In this document: in pieces, positions 27,951-37,157 of the stretch
How the letters are laid out: each line of letters starts with the position of its first letter
How positions within the stretch are numbered: the stretch's first letter is position 1
Source of the DNA: Nonomuraea soli
GTDB taxonomy: Bacteria; Actinomycetota; Actinomycetes; Streptosporangiales; Streptosporangiaceae
Direction of reading: 5' to 3'
DNA: 64,000 nucleotides
Assembly: GCF_013761175.1 (NCBI RefSeq)
Contig: NZ_JACDUR010000001.1
Location: 310,001 to 374,000, forward strand
Program-made: the position numbers and the translations under genes
Notes under the pieces: model-generated
The model's database searches: none
Seen by the model: only the letters and a program-made list of their open reading frames with translations
What the model was told of the DNA's origin: nothing

Positions 27951-28688
27951 ATGACGAACGCCGCCGCCCTGCGCGCCCTCCACGTGCCGGGGGACCCGCT
28001 GATCCTGCCCAACGTCTGGGACGCCGCGTCGGCCCGGGCCGTCCAGGAGGCGGGCTTCCCCGCGCTGGCCACCGGCAGCGCGGCGGTGGCCGCGGTGCTG
28101 GGCTACGAGGACGGCGAGCAGACCCCGCCCGGCGAGATGTTCGCCGCGATCGCCAGGATCGCCAGGATCGCGACCGTCCCGGTCACCGCCGACGTGGAGC
28201 GCGGCTACGGCCTCGAACCCGCCGAGCTGGCCGAGCGCCTGTGCGGGGCGGGCGCAGCGGGCTGCAACCTGGAGGACTCCCGCCACGACACGATGGTCGC
28301 CGTCGACGAGCAGGCGCGCTTCCTCTCCGAGGTCAGGCGGGCAGCGGGCGACGACCTGGTGATCAACGCCCGCGTCGACACCTACATCCTCGGCTCCAAG
28401 GAGCGCGCCGACGCGGTCGAGCGTGGCCGCCGCTACCTGGAGGCGGGCGCCGACTGCGTCTACCCGATCGGGCTCGGCGACCCGGAGGAGATCCGCGCCT
28501 TCGTGCAGGAGGTCGGCGGCCCGGTCAACATCCTGTTCCGCCCGGGTGTGCCCGATCCGGCCGCGCTCGCGGCGCTCGGCGTGGCCCGCGTCAGTTACGG
28601 CCACGGCCTGCACCTGGCCGCGCACACCTACGCCAAGCGCCTGATCACCGCCGTCAAGGAGGGCCGCGACCCGTACGCCTCCCGATGA
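27951..28688 (+). CDS. Isocitrate lyase / PEP mutase superfamily protein
   Basis: A 245-residue TIM-barrel enzyme of the PEP mutase/isocitrate lyase superfamily, whose members make or break C-C or C-P bonds next to a carboxylate. NVWDAASARAVQEAGFPALAT, the metal-site segment TADVERGYG and GCNLEDS are typical, but the lyase KKCGH signature is absent. TAGCGT at 27938-27943, seven bases before the ATG, suggests a leaderless transcript. Reaction unknown; a 2-methylisocitrate-lyase-like or oxaloacetase-like activity is possible. Confidence 0.85.
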   Translation: MTNAAALRALHVPGDPLILPNVWDAASARAVQEAGFPALATGSAAVAAVLGYEDGEQTPPGEMFAAIARIARIATVPVTADVERGYGLEPAELAERLCGAGAAGCNLEDSRHDTMVAVDEQARFLSEVRRAAGDDLVINARVDTYILGSKERADAVERGRRYLEAGADCVYPIGLGDPEEIRAFVQEVGGPVNILFRPGVPDPAALAALGVARVSYGHGLHLAAHTYAKRLITAVKEGRDPYASR

Positions 28689-28756
28689 CGGGACCCAGCC
28701 AACGAGGGCCGCGACCCGTACGCCGTCCGATGACGAGATCTTCGTAAGATGGGCTG

Positions 28757-29428
28757 GTGCTAGTCGCCGCGGCCGTATGCCCGCATCCGCCGTTGATCGT
28801 GCCCGAGCTGGCCGGCGCCGCCGCCCCCGAACTCGACGGCCTGCGCGCGGCCTGCGCCTCCGCCCTCGACACCGTGCTGGCCACCGACCACGACGTGCTG
28901 CTCGTCGTCGGCGCGGGCCCGAGCACCCGGCGGTACGGCGGGCGGGCGGCGGGATCGCTGCGGCCCTGGGGCGTCGACGTGCGCGCGGGGGAGGGCGAGC
29001 CCGAACTGCCGCTGTCGCTCACGATCGGCCGCTGGCTGCTGGGGCGCGACCCCGACGGCTTCCAGGCGGTCGACGACTCCTGCGACGCCGTACGGCTGGG
29101 CGGGTCGCTCGGCGACGGGAAGCGGCTGGCGCTGCTGGTCATGGCCGACGGCTCGGCCTGCCTGACCGAGAAGTCGCCGGGATTCCTCGACCCCGCCGCC
29201 CTGCCGTACCAGGAGAAGCTCACCAAGGCCCTGTCCGAGGCGGACGCCGCGGCGCTGGCCGCGCTGGACCCCGAGGAGGCGGCGCGGCTCTGGGTGGGGG
29301 GCAGGGCGGCGCTGCAGGTGCTGGCCGGTGCGGCGGGCGAGGGCGCCTACCGCGGACGCGTGCTGGCCGACCTGGCGCCGTACGGCGTGGGCTACACCGT
29401 GGCCGCGTGGACCGCTAGCGCAGCTTGA
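28757..29428 (+). CDS. Class III extradiol dioxygenase-fold (LigB-like) protein
   Basis: A 223-residue protein starting VLVAAAVCPHPPLIVPEL, the CPHPP element of the LigB/MEMO-like fold. This gene is typically found between miaB and miaA in actinobacteria; its role there is not established. The GTG at 28757 has TAAGAT six bases upstream (28745-28750) and no ribosome site, so a leaderless start is likely. Its 3' end overlaps that of RNase Z by 14 bases, tail-to-tail. Confidence 0.8.
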   Translation: MLVAAAVCPHPPLIVPELAGAAAPELDGLRAACASALDTVLATDHDVLLVVGAGPSTRRYGGRAAGSLRPWGVDVRAGEGEPELPLSLTIGRWLLGRDPDGFQAVDDSCDAVRLGGSLGDGKRLALLVMADGSACLTEKSPGFLDPAALPYQEKLTKALSEADAAALAALDPEEAARLWVGGRAALQVLAGAAGEGAYRGRVLADLAPYGVGYTVAAWTASAA

Positions 29429-30302
29429 CCGTCATCAGGTCGCGCGCGAGCACGACCCGGCCGCCGAAGCTGCGGCGCACCTCGGCGAGGAACCGGGGCT
29501 CCTCCTCCAGCCCGTACCTCTCGGAGAAGTGGGTGAGGACGAGCGTGCCCACCCCGGCGCGCTCGGCGACCTGGCCCGCCTCGAAGGCGGTCAGGTGCCC
29601 GTGCTCCTTGGCCTGGGCCTGCTCGGAGCTGAGGAAGGTGGACTCGATCACCAGCAGGTCGACGCCGTCGGCCAGGGCGAAGACGTTGTCGCACAGGCGG
29701 GTGTCCATGACGAGCGCGAAGCTCTGTCCCGGCCGGTGCTCGCTGACCTCCTCCAGGGTGACGCCGCGCAGCTCGCCGGTGCGCTGGAGCAGGCCGATGT
29801 CGGCGCCGTGGATGCCGCGGGCCCTGAGCTCGCCGGGGAGCATGCGGCGGCCGTCGGGCTCCTGGAGGCGGTAGCCGTACGACGGGATGGAGTGCGACAG
29901 GCGCATGGCGGTCAGCGGCGGCACGGCGGCGACGTCGCCCGACACGGGATGCTCGGCGATCACGTCGGTGTCCATGAAGGAGCTGGCGTGACGCAGCGCC
30001 TTCCAATGACGCGATCCCGCCGCCGGGAAGACGGCGTTGACCTGGTGCGCGACGCGGTCGCGCGCGATGCGCTGCACGATGCCGGGCACGCCGAGGCAGT
30101 GGTCGCCGTGGAAGTGGGTGACGCAGATCCAGTGGATGTCGTTCGCGCTCAGCCCCGCGTGGGCGAGCTGGCGCTGGGTGCCCTCGCCCGGGTCGAACAG
30201 CAGTCCCTGGCTGTCCCAGCGCAGAAAGTACCCGTTGTGGTTACGGTGTCTGGTGGGTACCGCGCTTGCCGTGCCCAGGATGACGAGTTCTCGCGAGGAC
30301 AT
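29415..30302 (-). CDS. rnz: Ribonuclease Z
   Basis: A 295-residue metallo-beta-lactamase-fold endonuclease that trims the 3' trailer of tRNA precursors. The zinc motif THFHGDH is at residues 62-68; the later ligands are in VMDTRLCDN and VLTHFSERY, and an ESTFL segment is present. The ATG at 30302 begins MSSRELVILGTASAVPTRHR, the family start. It is divergent from the DUF6461 gene. Confidence 0.93.
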   Translation of the reverse strand: MSSRELVILGTASAVPTRHRNHNGYFLRWDSQGLLFDPGEGTQRQLAHAGLSANDIHWICVTHFHGDHCLGVPGIVQRIARDRVAHQVNAVFPAAGSRHWKALRHASSFMDTDVIAEHPVSGDVAAVPPLTAMRLSHSIPSYGYRLQEPDGRRMLPGELRARGIHGADIGLLQRTGELRGVTLEEVSEHRPGQSFALVMDTRLCDNVFALADGVDLLVIESTFLSSEQAQAKEHGHLTAFEAGQVAERAGVGTLVLTHFSERYGLEEEPRFLAEVRRSFGGRVVLARDLMTVKLR

Positions 30303-30356
30303 GATGGACACAGTGACACACGCGGGATTGTCGGTGGCGCCTGGCACGATGTCGTC

Positions 30357-30914
30357 GTGACCATGCAGCCCGTCGACGCCTCGTGGCTTTGCGGCGAATA
30401 CGGCGAAGAGTGCTACAGCTTCATCTACGTCCGCGCCACCCCCGAGGAGGTGGTCGGCCGTCTCGGCGGCCGATGGGAGGAGTTCACGCCGGGACCGTTC
30501 CCCGACGATCCCGACGAGTTCCCGACCGACGGCGACCCGCTCGGCGTCACGTCGATCGGCGAGTGGACGTTCGTCTTCGACCCCGACTGGACCGGCACCG
30601 ACGAGAAGGTGATCACGCGGCTGTCGAAGGGCACCCGTCTCGTCTCCCAGGCCGCGCTGGGGATCGACGACACCGACTACTTCTACTGGTGTGAAGACGG
30701 CGAGATCAGATACGGCTGGGGAGGCGACGACGGACCGCTCACCGAGGTCCCCGTCGAGCTCGCCGACACGATGGCCGAGATCGACAGGCTCTATCCTGGT
30801 GCTCCCCGGCTCTACAGAGGCCCCGCCTTCCTTCTCGTTGAGCACCTGACCGGCATCAGGCCGACGGAGCACCTGCTGAAGGGCCTCACGCTCAGATGGG
30901 GCAGGCTCATATGA
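30357..30914 (+). CDS. DUF6461-like protein
   Basis: A 185-residue acidic protein (VTMQPVDASWLCGEYGEECY, WTFVFDPDWTGTDEKV, YFYWCEDGEIRYGWGGDDGP) resembling DUF6461, a family of unknown function common in actinomycetes. The GTG at 30357 is preferred: CACGAT lies seven bases upstream, in line with other leaderless starts here; an ATG lies two codons on. Its stop overlaps the start of ogt (ATGA), so the two are coupled. Confidence 0.72.
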   Translation: MTMQPVDASWLCGEYGEECYSFIYVRATPEEVVGRLGGRWEEFTPGPFPDDPDEFPTDGDPLGVTSIGEWTFVFDPDWTGTDEKVITRLSKGTRLVSQAALGIDDTDYFYWCEDGEIRYGWGGDDGPLTEVPVELADTMAEIDRLYPGAPRLYRGPAFLLVEHLTGIRPTEHLLKGLTLRWGRLI

Positions 30915-31408
30915 CCGATACCGTGACCTACGCCCAGGTCGACACCCCCGTGGGGCCCTTCGTCGTGGCGGTGTCCGAGCAGGGCCTGGTGGCCAGCGGC
31001 TGGGGCCGCCTGGAGCTGCCCATCGACACGGCCGACGACCCGGCGCGCGCCGAGGGCGTGGTCGCCGAGCTGCGCGCCTACTTCGACGGCGACCTGCGTC
31101 GCTTCGAGACGCCGATCGACTGGCGGCTCACCTCGGGCAGCCGCCGCACGGTCCTGAAGGCCCTGCACGGCGTGCCGTACGGCACCGCGGTCACCTACGG
31201 CGAGCTGGCGAAGCTGAGCGGCACCAGCGTGCCGCCGCGGGGGATCGGCTCGATCATGGGCTCCAACCCGATCCCCATCTTCGTGCCCTGCCACCGTGTG
31301 ATCAGCGGCACCGGCCTGGGCGGCTTCAGCGGCGGCGTGGGCGTGGAGACGAAGCGCTGGCTGCTCACCCACGAGGGGTACCTGCAGCCAACGCTCCTCG
31401 ACCTCTAG
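30911..31408 (+). CDS. ogt: Methylated-DNA-protein-cysteine methyltransferase
   Basis: A 165-residue suicidal DNA repair protein that removes alkyl groups from O6 of guanine. The acceptor is Cys127 in PCHRV (126-130); the DNA-binding helix and the asparagine hinge (GSNPIPIFVPCHRV) are present. It is translationally coupled to the upstream DUF6461 gene and ends tail-to-tail with the next gene, sharing CTAG. Confidence 0.95.
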   Translation: MTDTVTYAQVDTPVGPFVVAVSEQGLVASGWGRLELPIDTADDPARAEGVVAELRAYFDGDLRRFETPIDWRLTSGSRRTVLKALHGVPYGTAVTYGELAKLSGTSVPPRGIGSIMGSNPIPIFVPCHRVISGTGLGGFSGGVGVETKRWLLTHEGYLQPTLLDL

Positions 31409-31773
31409 CCCTGCTTGCCGTCGATCTTGTCGGCGGCGTCCTTGGCCATCTGGGCGCCCTTGTCGATGTGCTCGTCGAACTTGCCGCCCGTGGCGCCACT
31501 GGCCATGTCCCTGGTCTTGTCGATGCCCTGGTGCGCCATGTCCTCGGCCTTGCCGCGCAGGTCGTCGATCATGTTGCCGGTGCTCTGGCCGGCGTCCTGG
31601 ACGGAGTCCTTCGCCTGCTGCGCCGCGTCGGTCGTGGCGTCCTTGGCCTGGCCGGCGGCGTCGTGCGCCTTGTTCATCGTGTCGTCGGCGGCGTTCTTCG
31701 CCTGTTCCGGGACGTTCTGCAGCTTGTCCGTGGTGCCGCCGAACATCTCCTTGACCTTGTCGAAGATCGACAT
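31405..31773 (-). CDS. MT0933-like antitoxin-family / LEA-like helical protein
   Basis: A 122-residue hydrophilic protein built of short Ala/Asp/Lys helical repeats (AADDTMNKAHDAAGQAKDAT, AAQQAKDSVQDAGQ). It matches the actinobacterial family named after the Mycobacterium MT0933 antitoxin, and the pattern also resembles LEA or CsbD-like stress proteins. No toxin gene is adjacent, so a stress-protein role is as plausible as an antitoxin one. The start MSIFDKVKEMFGG is typical. Confidence 0.75.
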   Translation of the reverse strand: MSIFDKVKEMFGGTTDKLQNVPEQAKNAADDTMNKAHDAAGQAKDATTDAAQQAKDSVQDAGQSTGNMIDDLRGKAEDMAHQGIDKTRDMASGATGGKFDEHIDKGAQMAKDAADKIDGKQG

Positions 31774-31853
31774 GACTTCCCCCGATGTGTTGAATGACGG
31801 CCCCCCCGAGCCGCCGTCACCTTCATACCCCGATCCTTGACACACTTATCGGT

Positions 31854-32753
31854 GTGCGTCAGCAGCCAGTAATCGCCGTCGTGGGTCCCACAGCCGCCGG
31901 AAAGTCCGATCTCGCCGTGGATCTGGCCCTCTCCTTGGGGGGCGAATGCATCAACGCGGACTCGATGCAGCTTTACCGAGGAATGGACATCGGCACGGCG
32001 AAGCTCGACGTTTCCGAGATGAAAGGTGTACCTCACCACCTCCTGGACATCTGGGAGGTGACGGAGGCGGCCAGTGTCGCGGAGTACCAGAAGCGGGTGC
32101 GTCCGCTGCTCGACGCGATCGCCGCGCCGATCCTGGTCGGAGGCAGCGGGCTGTACGTCAGGGCCGCCCTCGACGATCTGGAGTTCCCCGGCACCGACCC
32201 GGAGATCCGGGCGCGCCTGGAGGCGGAGCTGGCCGAGAAGGGCACCCACGAGCTCTACGCGCGGCTGCGCGAGCTCGACCCGGTGGCCGCCGAGTCGATC
32301 CTGCCCTCCAACGGGCGGCGCATCGTGCGGGCGCTGGAGGTGATCGAGTTCTCGGGACGGCCGTTCTCGGCGACGATGCCCTCCTACGAGGCGGTCTACC
32401 CCAGCGTGCAGATCGGGCTGGAGGTGCCGCGTCCCGAGCTAGACGAGCGCATCGCGCTGCGCGTCGAGCGCATGTGGCAGGCGGGTCTGGTGGCCGAGGT
32501 CGAGTCGCTGCTGCCCGGCCTGAGGGAGGGGCTGACGGCGTCGCGGGCGCTCGGCTACGCCCAGGTCCTGAGATTTCTCGACAAGGAGTGGACCGAGGAG
32601 CAGGCCTTCGACGAGACGATCAGGGCGACCCGCCGCTTCGCCCGGCGCCAGGAGTCGTGGTTCAGGCGTGACCCCAGGGTGGTCTGGCTGCCCTACGACT
32701 CGCCCGACCTCCTAGGCTTGGCTCATGAGGTTCTTGAAGGGGCACGGCACTGA
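31854..32753 (+). CDS. miaA: tRNA dimethylallyltransferase MiaA
   Basis: A 299-residue isopentenyl transferase that puts a dimethylallyl group on N6 of A37 in tRNA, the substrate for MiaB. Walker A GPTAAGKS is at residues 11-18; [18 protein letters not shown] and [14 protein letters not shown] are family signatures, as is the C-terminal [15 protein letters not shown]. The GTG at 31854 is needed to place the P-loop at its usual position. It overlaps dapF by 29 bases. Confidence 0.96.
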   Translation: MRQQPVIAVVGPTAAGKSDLAVDLALSLGGECINADSMQLYRGMDIGTAKLDVSEMKGVPHHLLDIWEVTEAASVAEYQKRVRPLLDAIAAPILVGGSGLYVRAALDDLEFPGTDPEIRARLEAELAEKGTHELYARLRELDPVAAESILPSNGRRIVRALEVIEFSGRPFSATMPSYEAVYPSVQIGLEVPRPELDERIALRVERMWQAGLVAEVESLLPGLREGLTASRALGYAQVLRFLDKEWTEEQAFDETIRATRRFARRQESWFRRDPRVVWLPYDSPDLLGLAHEVLEGARH

Positions 32754-33537
32754 GAACGACTTCGTCATCCTGCCCGATCCCGATGGCGAGCTCGACCTTT
32801 CCGCCGCGCTGATCGCCCGCGTCTGCGACCGCCGGGCCGGCATCGGCGCCGACGGCGTGCTCCACGTGGTGCGCACCAAGACCTCCGACGAGGTGGCCCA
32901 TCTGGCCGACGAGGCCGAGTGGTTCATGGACTACCGCAACGCCGACGGCAGCATGGCCGAGATGTGCGGCAACGGCACGAGGGTCTTCGCCCGCTACCTG
33001 GTCGACGCCGGGCTGGCCGAGCCCGGCTCGTTCGCCATCGCCACCAGGGGCGGCCTGCGGGGCATCCGGATCGGCGAGAGCGGCGACGTCGCCACCGACA
33101 TGGGCAGGCCCCGCGTGCTGGGCGAGAGCGTCGCGTCGGTGGCGGGCCACGAATACCCGGGGCTCCACGTCGACATGGGCAACCCGCACCTGGCCTGCGT
33201 GATCGGCGACCCCGTCGCCCAGCTCGACCTCGGCCACCAGCCGGGCTTCGACCCCGCGGTCTTCCCGCAGGGGGTCAACGTCGAGCTGCTCAACGCGGTG
33301 GGCCCGCGCAGGGCCGTCATGCGCGTCTACGAGCGCGGCTCGGGCGAGACCCGTTCCTGCGGCACCGGAGCCGTCGCCACCGCCGTCGCCGCCGCCCACC
33401 TGGCGGGGGAGAGCACCGGCGAGTGGACCGTCGAGGTCCTGGGCGGCACGCTCACCGTCACCCTGACCGAGGAGACCAGCTTCCTGGCGGGCCCCGCGGT
33501 GATCGTCGCCAGCGGCGAACTGGCTATTGCCGAATGA
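32725..33537 (+). CDS. dapF: Diaminopimelate epimerase
   Basis: A 270-residue cofactor-free epimerase converting LL- to meso-diaminopimelate for peptidoglycan and lysine. The two catalytic cysteines are Cys81 (MCGNGTR) and Cys212 (SCGTGA). It starts inside the end of miaA, a coupling that is conserved in actinobacteria. A hairpin follows before the next gene. Confidence 0.97.
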   Translation: MRFLKGHGTENDFVILPDPDGELDLSAALIARVCDRRAGIGADGVLHVVRTKTSDEVAHLADEAEWFMDYRNADGSMAEMCGNGTRVFARYLVDAGLAEPGSFAIATRGGLRGIRIGESGDVATDMGRPRVLGESVASVAGHEYPGLHVDMGNPHLACVIGDPVAQLDLGHQPGFDPAVFPQGVNVELLNAVGPRRAVMRVYERGSGETRSCGTGAVATAVAAAHLAGESTGEWTVEVLGGTLTVTLTEETSFLAGPAVIVASGELAIAE

Positions 33538-33552
33538 TGTTCTGTTAGGGGA

Positions 33553-33582
33553 TCCTGGGTTCGTTTCCCGAATCCAGGAGGT
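33553..33582 (+). promoter_or_regulatory. Hairpin sequestering the Shine-Dalgarno of the next gene
   Basis: TCCTGGGTTCG (33553-33563) pairs over all 11 bases, one a G-U, with CGAATCCAGGA (33569-33579) across a TTTCC loop. The 3' arm runs into the ribosome site AGGAGG (33576-33581), so four of its six bases are paired. The ATG is at 33588. Confidence 0.7.
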
Positions 33583-33587
33583 ACGGC

Positions 33588-34343
33588 ATGGCGGACCCGC
33601 GCACCACGGCAGCCTCTGTCAAAGGACCGATCGGCGTCCTCGGTGGCGGCTTCATGATCTCCCGTGAGGCCAAGGCGATCTGCGAGCAGTACGAACTCGG
33701 ACCCCGCGAGCTCTACTTCCGCGGGCGCTGTGGCGTGATCGGCGAGACGCACGCCGACGTGATCATGTCGATCGCCCACTACTTCCCCGCCGACCACGTC
33801 GTCCCGAACTGGGAAGGCGGCAGGAAACTCCCCGTCGAGCAGGCCGTCGCCCTCTACGCCGGCATCTGCCAGGACTGGGGCCGCCGCAAGCTCGGCGGCT
33901 TCGACGGCTGCGCCAGGATCGCCGAGCTGCTGGAGAAGGTGGTCCGGGCGGCCTCGCCGCTCGCCGCCCCGCTGTTCGCCGGCTGGCGTGCCGTACCGCT
34001 GGCCGACGACGCGCCCGCCAGGGCTGCGCAACTCCTGCACGTCGTGCGCGAGCTGCGAGGCGGGCTGCACACCGCCGCCGTCATCGCCTCGGGGCTGACC
34101 CCGCTGGAGGCCACGCTCTCCGCCGACCACTCGGGCACGCCCTTCGGCAACAGCACCGGGGAGATGATGGCGAAATTCTTCGAATGGCCCGAGCCGTACC
34201 CGGCGATCACGCCCGAGGTGCTCGAGCGCAGGCGGGAGGTGGAAGAACGGACCGACGATCTCATGGCGCCGTCCTTCGAAGTGCTTACCGAGACGGAACG
34301 CGACGAACTCATCGAGCTCCTGCGTTTGGGGCATGCCCGTTGA
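33588..34343 (+). CDS. SCO6745-family protein
   Basis: A 251-residue all-alpha protein resembling the SCO6745 family, which has a winged-helix-like core and unknown function. It contains GPRELYFRGRCGVIGETHADV and a conserved-looking GTPFGNSTGEMMAKFFEW. The ribosome site is buried in a hairpin, suggesting translational control. The end overlaps the next gene by eleven bases. Confidence 0.65.
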   Translation: MADPRTTAASVKGPIGVLGGGFMISREAKAICEQYELGPRELYFRGRCGVIGETHADVIMSIAHYFPADHVVPNWEGGRKLPVEQAVALYAGICQDWGRRKLGGFDGCARIAELLEKVVRAASPLAAPLFAGWRAVPLADDAPARAAQLLHVVRELRGGLHTAAVIASGLTPLEATLSADHSGTPFGNSTGEMMAKFFEWPEPYPAITPEVLERRREVEERTDDLMAPSFEVLTETERDELIELLRLGHAR

Positions 34344-36642
34344 CCTGGCAGACTTTCTGCCCATGGACGTGGACATCTGGTCGTGGGTCGGCCAAATCCA
34401 GCAGCAGCTCTCCGAAGCGGGCCAGGCCCCGCTCGCCATGGCGCTGGGAGACCTGCCCGCGCAGGCCTACCAGGGCCGCTACGCGCAGCTCGACGTGGTG
34501 GCGCCCGCCATCGCGCAGCAGGCGGAGGCCATGGGCCAGCCGTGGCTGGAGTTCTACGCCCGTTACTGGCATCTGATCGGCCGCATCGGCGACCGCGCCC
34601 AGGGCGCGGTCGCGATCGGCGACGCGGAGCAGCTGGTGGCGTTCGCTGAGCGCGAAGACGTGCGCGACTGCCCGGCCGCGCCGGCCGCCCTGGAGGCGCT
34701 CGTCGTCACCCTGGCCAACGCCGACGCGCCCGGTTACGCCGACGAGCGCCTGGCCAAGCTCACCCCGGCGCTCGACGTGGCGCCCGAGTCGATCGCCTAC
34801 AGCGGCATCGTGACGCAGTACGTCGCCGCGCTGATCGACGCCGGCCGCGCCGACGAGGCCGTCGCCTACGCCGAGTCGGCCGTCGAGCGCCTGCGCGGCG
34901 CCGGCCGCGAGGCCAGCTGGGAGCTGGGCGCCGAGAGCGCCCGCGCGCTGCTGGCCGCCGGCCGCGCCGACGCCGCACTCGACGCGCTCCAGGCAGCCGC
35001 CGAGTTCCAGGCCGACGACCCCGTCGCCAAGGAGCACCGCGACGGCGTACGGCGAGCGCTCATCCTGGCCGAGCTCGGCCGCATCGAGGAGTCCGTCGCC
35101 GCGCTGCCCGACCTCGACGTGGTCGGCGAGCACCCGCGCGTCTTCGTCGAGTGGAGCCAGGCCGTCGCCAAGCTGGCCTCCTCCGCCCAGATCACCAACA
35201 CCTGGCAGCTGGGCCGCGTCCTGCGCCAGTGGATCGACTACTTCTCGACCATGGGCGGCTACCACGCCCGCTTCGAGCTCGCCGTCATCGCCGGCCACCT
35301 CGCCCTGGCCCGCCAGGGTGTCTGGCAGGCCAAGCTTCTGGCCGACCTGGCCGAGTCCTTCGCCGGTGAGCTGCGTTCCCCGGAAGGCGCCTCCGAGCGC
35401 GTCGCCGCGCTCCGCGCCGCCGCCGAGGCCGCCACCCCGCCCCAGGCGCCCGGCCCGCTCGACGACCGCGTCGGCCAGTTCGACGCCGCCGACGGCTTCA
35501 ACGCCGACCCCGAGAAGTGGGTCGAGTGGCTCTCCCCGCTGTCGGGCACCGACATCGAGGCCACCCGCCGCCACACCACGACGCTCGGCTTCCTCGGCTA
35601 CCCCGCCCAGGGCGCCGACATCTACTGGAAGCTCCTCGTCGACGACGGCGACGTCGCCCAGGCCGATCCGGAAGACGTCACCTATCTGGCCACCCTCCTC
35701 ATCGAGGCACGCCAGGATGAGCGCCTCGAGCAGTTGGCCGGCCTGCTGCCCCACGTGCAGAAGCACACCACCCTGGCCCGCCTGCACTCCGCGCGCGAGC
35801 GCTGGCAGGAGGCCATCGGCGAGGCCGAGCACGCCGTCACCAACGGCGGCGGCATCTCCGCCCGCCGCCTGCTCGCCAGCTCGCTGCAGCAGGTCGGCGA
35901 GAACTCCAAGGCCGCCACGGTCCTGTTCAACGTCCTCGACGACGAGGAGACCACCGAGGAAGACGTCTGGCGCATGATCGTCATGGCGACCTCGGCGGAG
36001 GACTGGGACACCGTCCGCGCCGGCGCCGCCAAGATCGGCATGCCGATCTCCTCCACGGAGGGGCCGATCGAGGAGGAGATGGGCCTCATCCGGCTCATCC
36101 TGCCCGCGCCCGACGGCAGCCAGCGCCAGATCCTGTCCATCCGCACCGGCCCCGCCTCCGCCCGCCTGGCGCTGCCGCAGCCGCGCGGCATGGAGTACAA
36201 CGCCGGCGACCTCATCGTCTTCGACCCGCAGCTGCTTGAGCCGGTGCCCGACAGCCACGAGGAGCGCGAGAACTTCGTGCCGCCCTTCGCCGCGGTCAGC
36301 ATCCTGCGGCCGGGCGGATACACCAGCTACTTCTTCGACGGCGCCGCGCCGTCGGAGTCGGACTGGGCGGAGTTCACCGAGGTCATGGCCGAGCGCGGCT
36401 GGCCGATGTGGGTCTACAGCGACGACAACTACACCGTCACCCACCCGAGCAGCGGCGAGCGGCTGGCGGGCGTCTACGGCTGGGTCGCGGTGCCGCCCGG
36501 GGTGTCGGCCTCCGAGGTCGACGCGCTGCTCGACGACGCCACCGAGCGCTGGTCGCACCCGCTGGCCTGGCTCGACCTCGCCCGCGAGATCGACGTCGAG
36601 GTGGAGCGCCACGAGCGCATCGTGAAGGAGTACGGCCTCTAA
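34333..36642 (+). CDS. Large TPR-like helical repeat protein
   Basis: A 769-residue soluble, acidic protein. The first 600 residues are Ala/Leu/Glu-rich paired helices resembling tetratricopeptide-like repeats (for example EAVAYAESAVERLRGAGREA, and RLLASSLQQVGENSKAATVL). The last 170 form a mixed domain with GWPMWVYSDDNYTVTHPSS. No enzyme motif is seen; a scaffolding role would be normal for such repeats. It overlaps the SCO6745-family gene by eleven bases and is followed by a strong terminator. The start could also be the ATG ten codons on. Confidence 0.7.
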   Translation: MPVDLADFLPMDVDIWSWVGQIQQQLSEAGQAPLAMALGDLPAQAYQGRYAQLDVVAPAIAQQAEAMGQPWLEFYARYWHLIGRIGDRAQGAVAIGDAEQLVAFAEREDVRDCPAAPAALEALVVTLANADAPGYADERLAKLTPALDVAPESIAYSGIVTQYVAALIDAGRADEAVAYAESAVERLRGAGREASWELGAESARALLAAGRADAALDALQAAAEFQADDPVAKEHRDGVRRALILAELGRIEESVAALPDLDVVGEHPRVFVEWSQAVAKLASSAQITNTWQLGRVLRQWIDYFSTMGGYHARFELAVIAGHLALARQGVWQAKLLADLAESFAGELRSPEGASERVAALRAAAEAATPPQAPGPLDDRVGQFDAADGFNADPEKWVEWLSPLSGTDIEATRRHTTTLGFLGYPAQGADIYWKLLVDDGDVAQADPEDVTYLATLLIEARQDERLEQLAGLLPHVQKHTTLARLHSARERWQEAIGEAEHAVTNGGGISARRLLASSLQQVGENSKAATVLFNVLDDEETTEEDVWRMIVMATSAEDWDTVRAGAAKIGMPISSTEGPIEEEMGLIRLILPAPDGSQRQILSIRTGPASARLALPQPRGMEYNAGDLIVFDPQLLEPVPDSHEERENFVPPFAAVSILRPGGYTSYFFDGAAPSESDWAEFTEVMAERGWPMWVYSDDNYTVTHPSSGERLAGVYGWVAVPPGVSASEVDALLDDATERWSHPLAWLDLAREIDVEVERHERIVKEYGL

Positions 36643-36674
36643 GCAGGCCTCCAAGCACGCCTCCAAGCACGCCC

Positions 36675-36709
36675 GAAGGAGGGGTCATCCGGCGGATGGC
36701 CCCTCCTTC
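36675..36709 (+). terminator. Strong intrinsic-type terminator hairpin
   Basis: A 16-bp stem (36675-36690 with 36694-36709, one G-U pair) around the loop GGC, starting GAAGGAGGGG and ending CCCCTCCTTC. It lies 32 bases after the helical-repeat gene and before a convergent gene, so it may serve both strands. There is no long T-tract, as is usual in actinomycetes. Confidence 0.85.
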
Positions 36710-36739
36710 GTCATAGGCTGTGAGCAATCCCGTGGGCGG

Positions 36740-37147
36740 TCAGCGGATCCTGTCGACCACTCGCTGCGGTGTGAGCCGGATCGCCACGCGCACCACGTCG
36801 GGCGGCAGGGCCAGGTAGCTCTCGCCCGCCCCCGGCCCGTCGTAGCGTTCCGCCAGCTGCACGGCCAGCCGTCTGCCCTCGTCCACCGTGACGGCGGCCA
36901 CGCCGCGGACCTCCACGTAGCGTTCCGGGTCGGTCAGGTCGAAGACGCTGAGACTGGCGCGTGGATCCCGCTCCAGGTTCACCACCTTGCGCCGCCCGGC
37001 GGCGGAGGAGATGACGACGTCGTCACCGTCGACGCCGACCCACACCACCGAGGTCTGCGGGCTGCCGTCGGGGTTGAGGGTGGCCAGGATGCCGATGTTC
37101 GGGGCGCCGATGATCTTCCGCGCCGAGTCGCTGAGGCGAACAGTCAT
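36740..37147 (-). CDS. PPOX-class flavin/F420-dependent oxidoreductase-like protein
   Basis: A 135-residue split-barrel protein of the pyridoxamine-5'-phosphate-oxidase-like superfamily. GILATLNPDGSPQTSVVWV, VVISSAAGRRKVVNLERDP and the C-terminal LTPQRVVDRIR fit. Many actinobacterial members bind F420. TAGTCT is seven bases before the ATG, indicating a leaderless transcript. Substrate unknown. Confidence 0.85.
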   Translation of the reverse strand: MTVRLSDSARKIIGAPNIGILATLNPDGSPQTSVVWVGVDGDDVVISSAAGRRKVVNLERDPRASLSVFDLTDPERYVEVRGVAAVTVDEGRRLAVQLAERYDGPGAGESYLALPPDVVRVAIRLTPQRVVDRIR

Positions 37148-37157
37148 GATCGCCAGA

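Noticed and set aside
31405..31773. Half of a toxin-antitoxin pair
   Set aside because: The family name suggests an antitoxin, but no toxin gene is adjacent: the neighbours are ogt and miaA. I kept it as an antitoxin-family or LEA-like protein only.
31837..31842. TTGACA as -35 of miaA
   Set aside because: The matching -10 would fall inside the coding sequence, downstream of the start codon required to keep the P-loop of MiaA.
33553..33582. tRNA remnant, because of the GGTTCG and GAATCC elements
   Set aside because: Only a single hairpin is present; no acceptor, D or anticodon arms and no discriminator or CCA-end context can be drawn.
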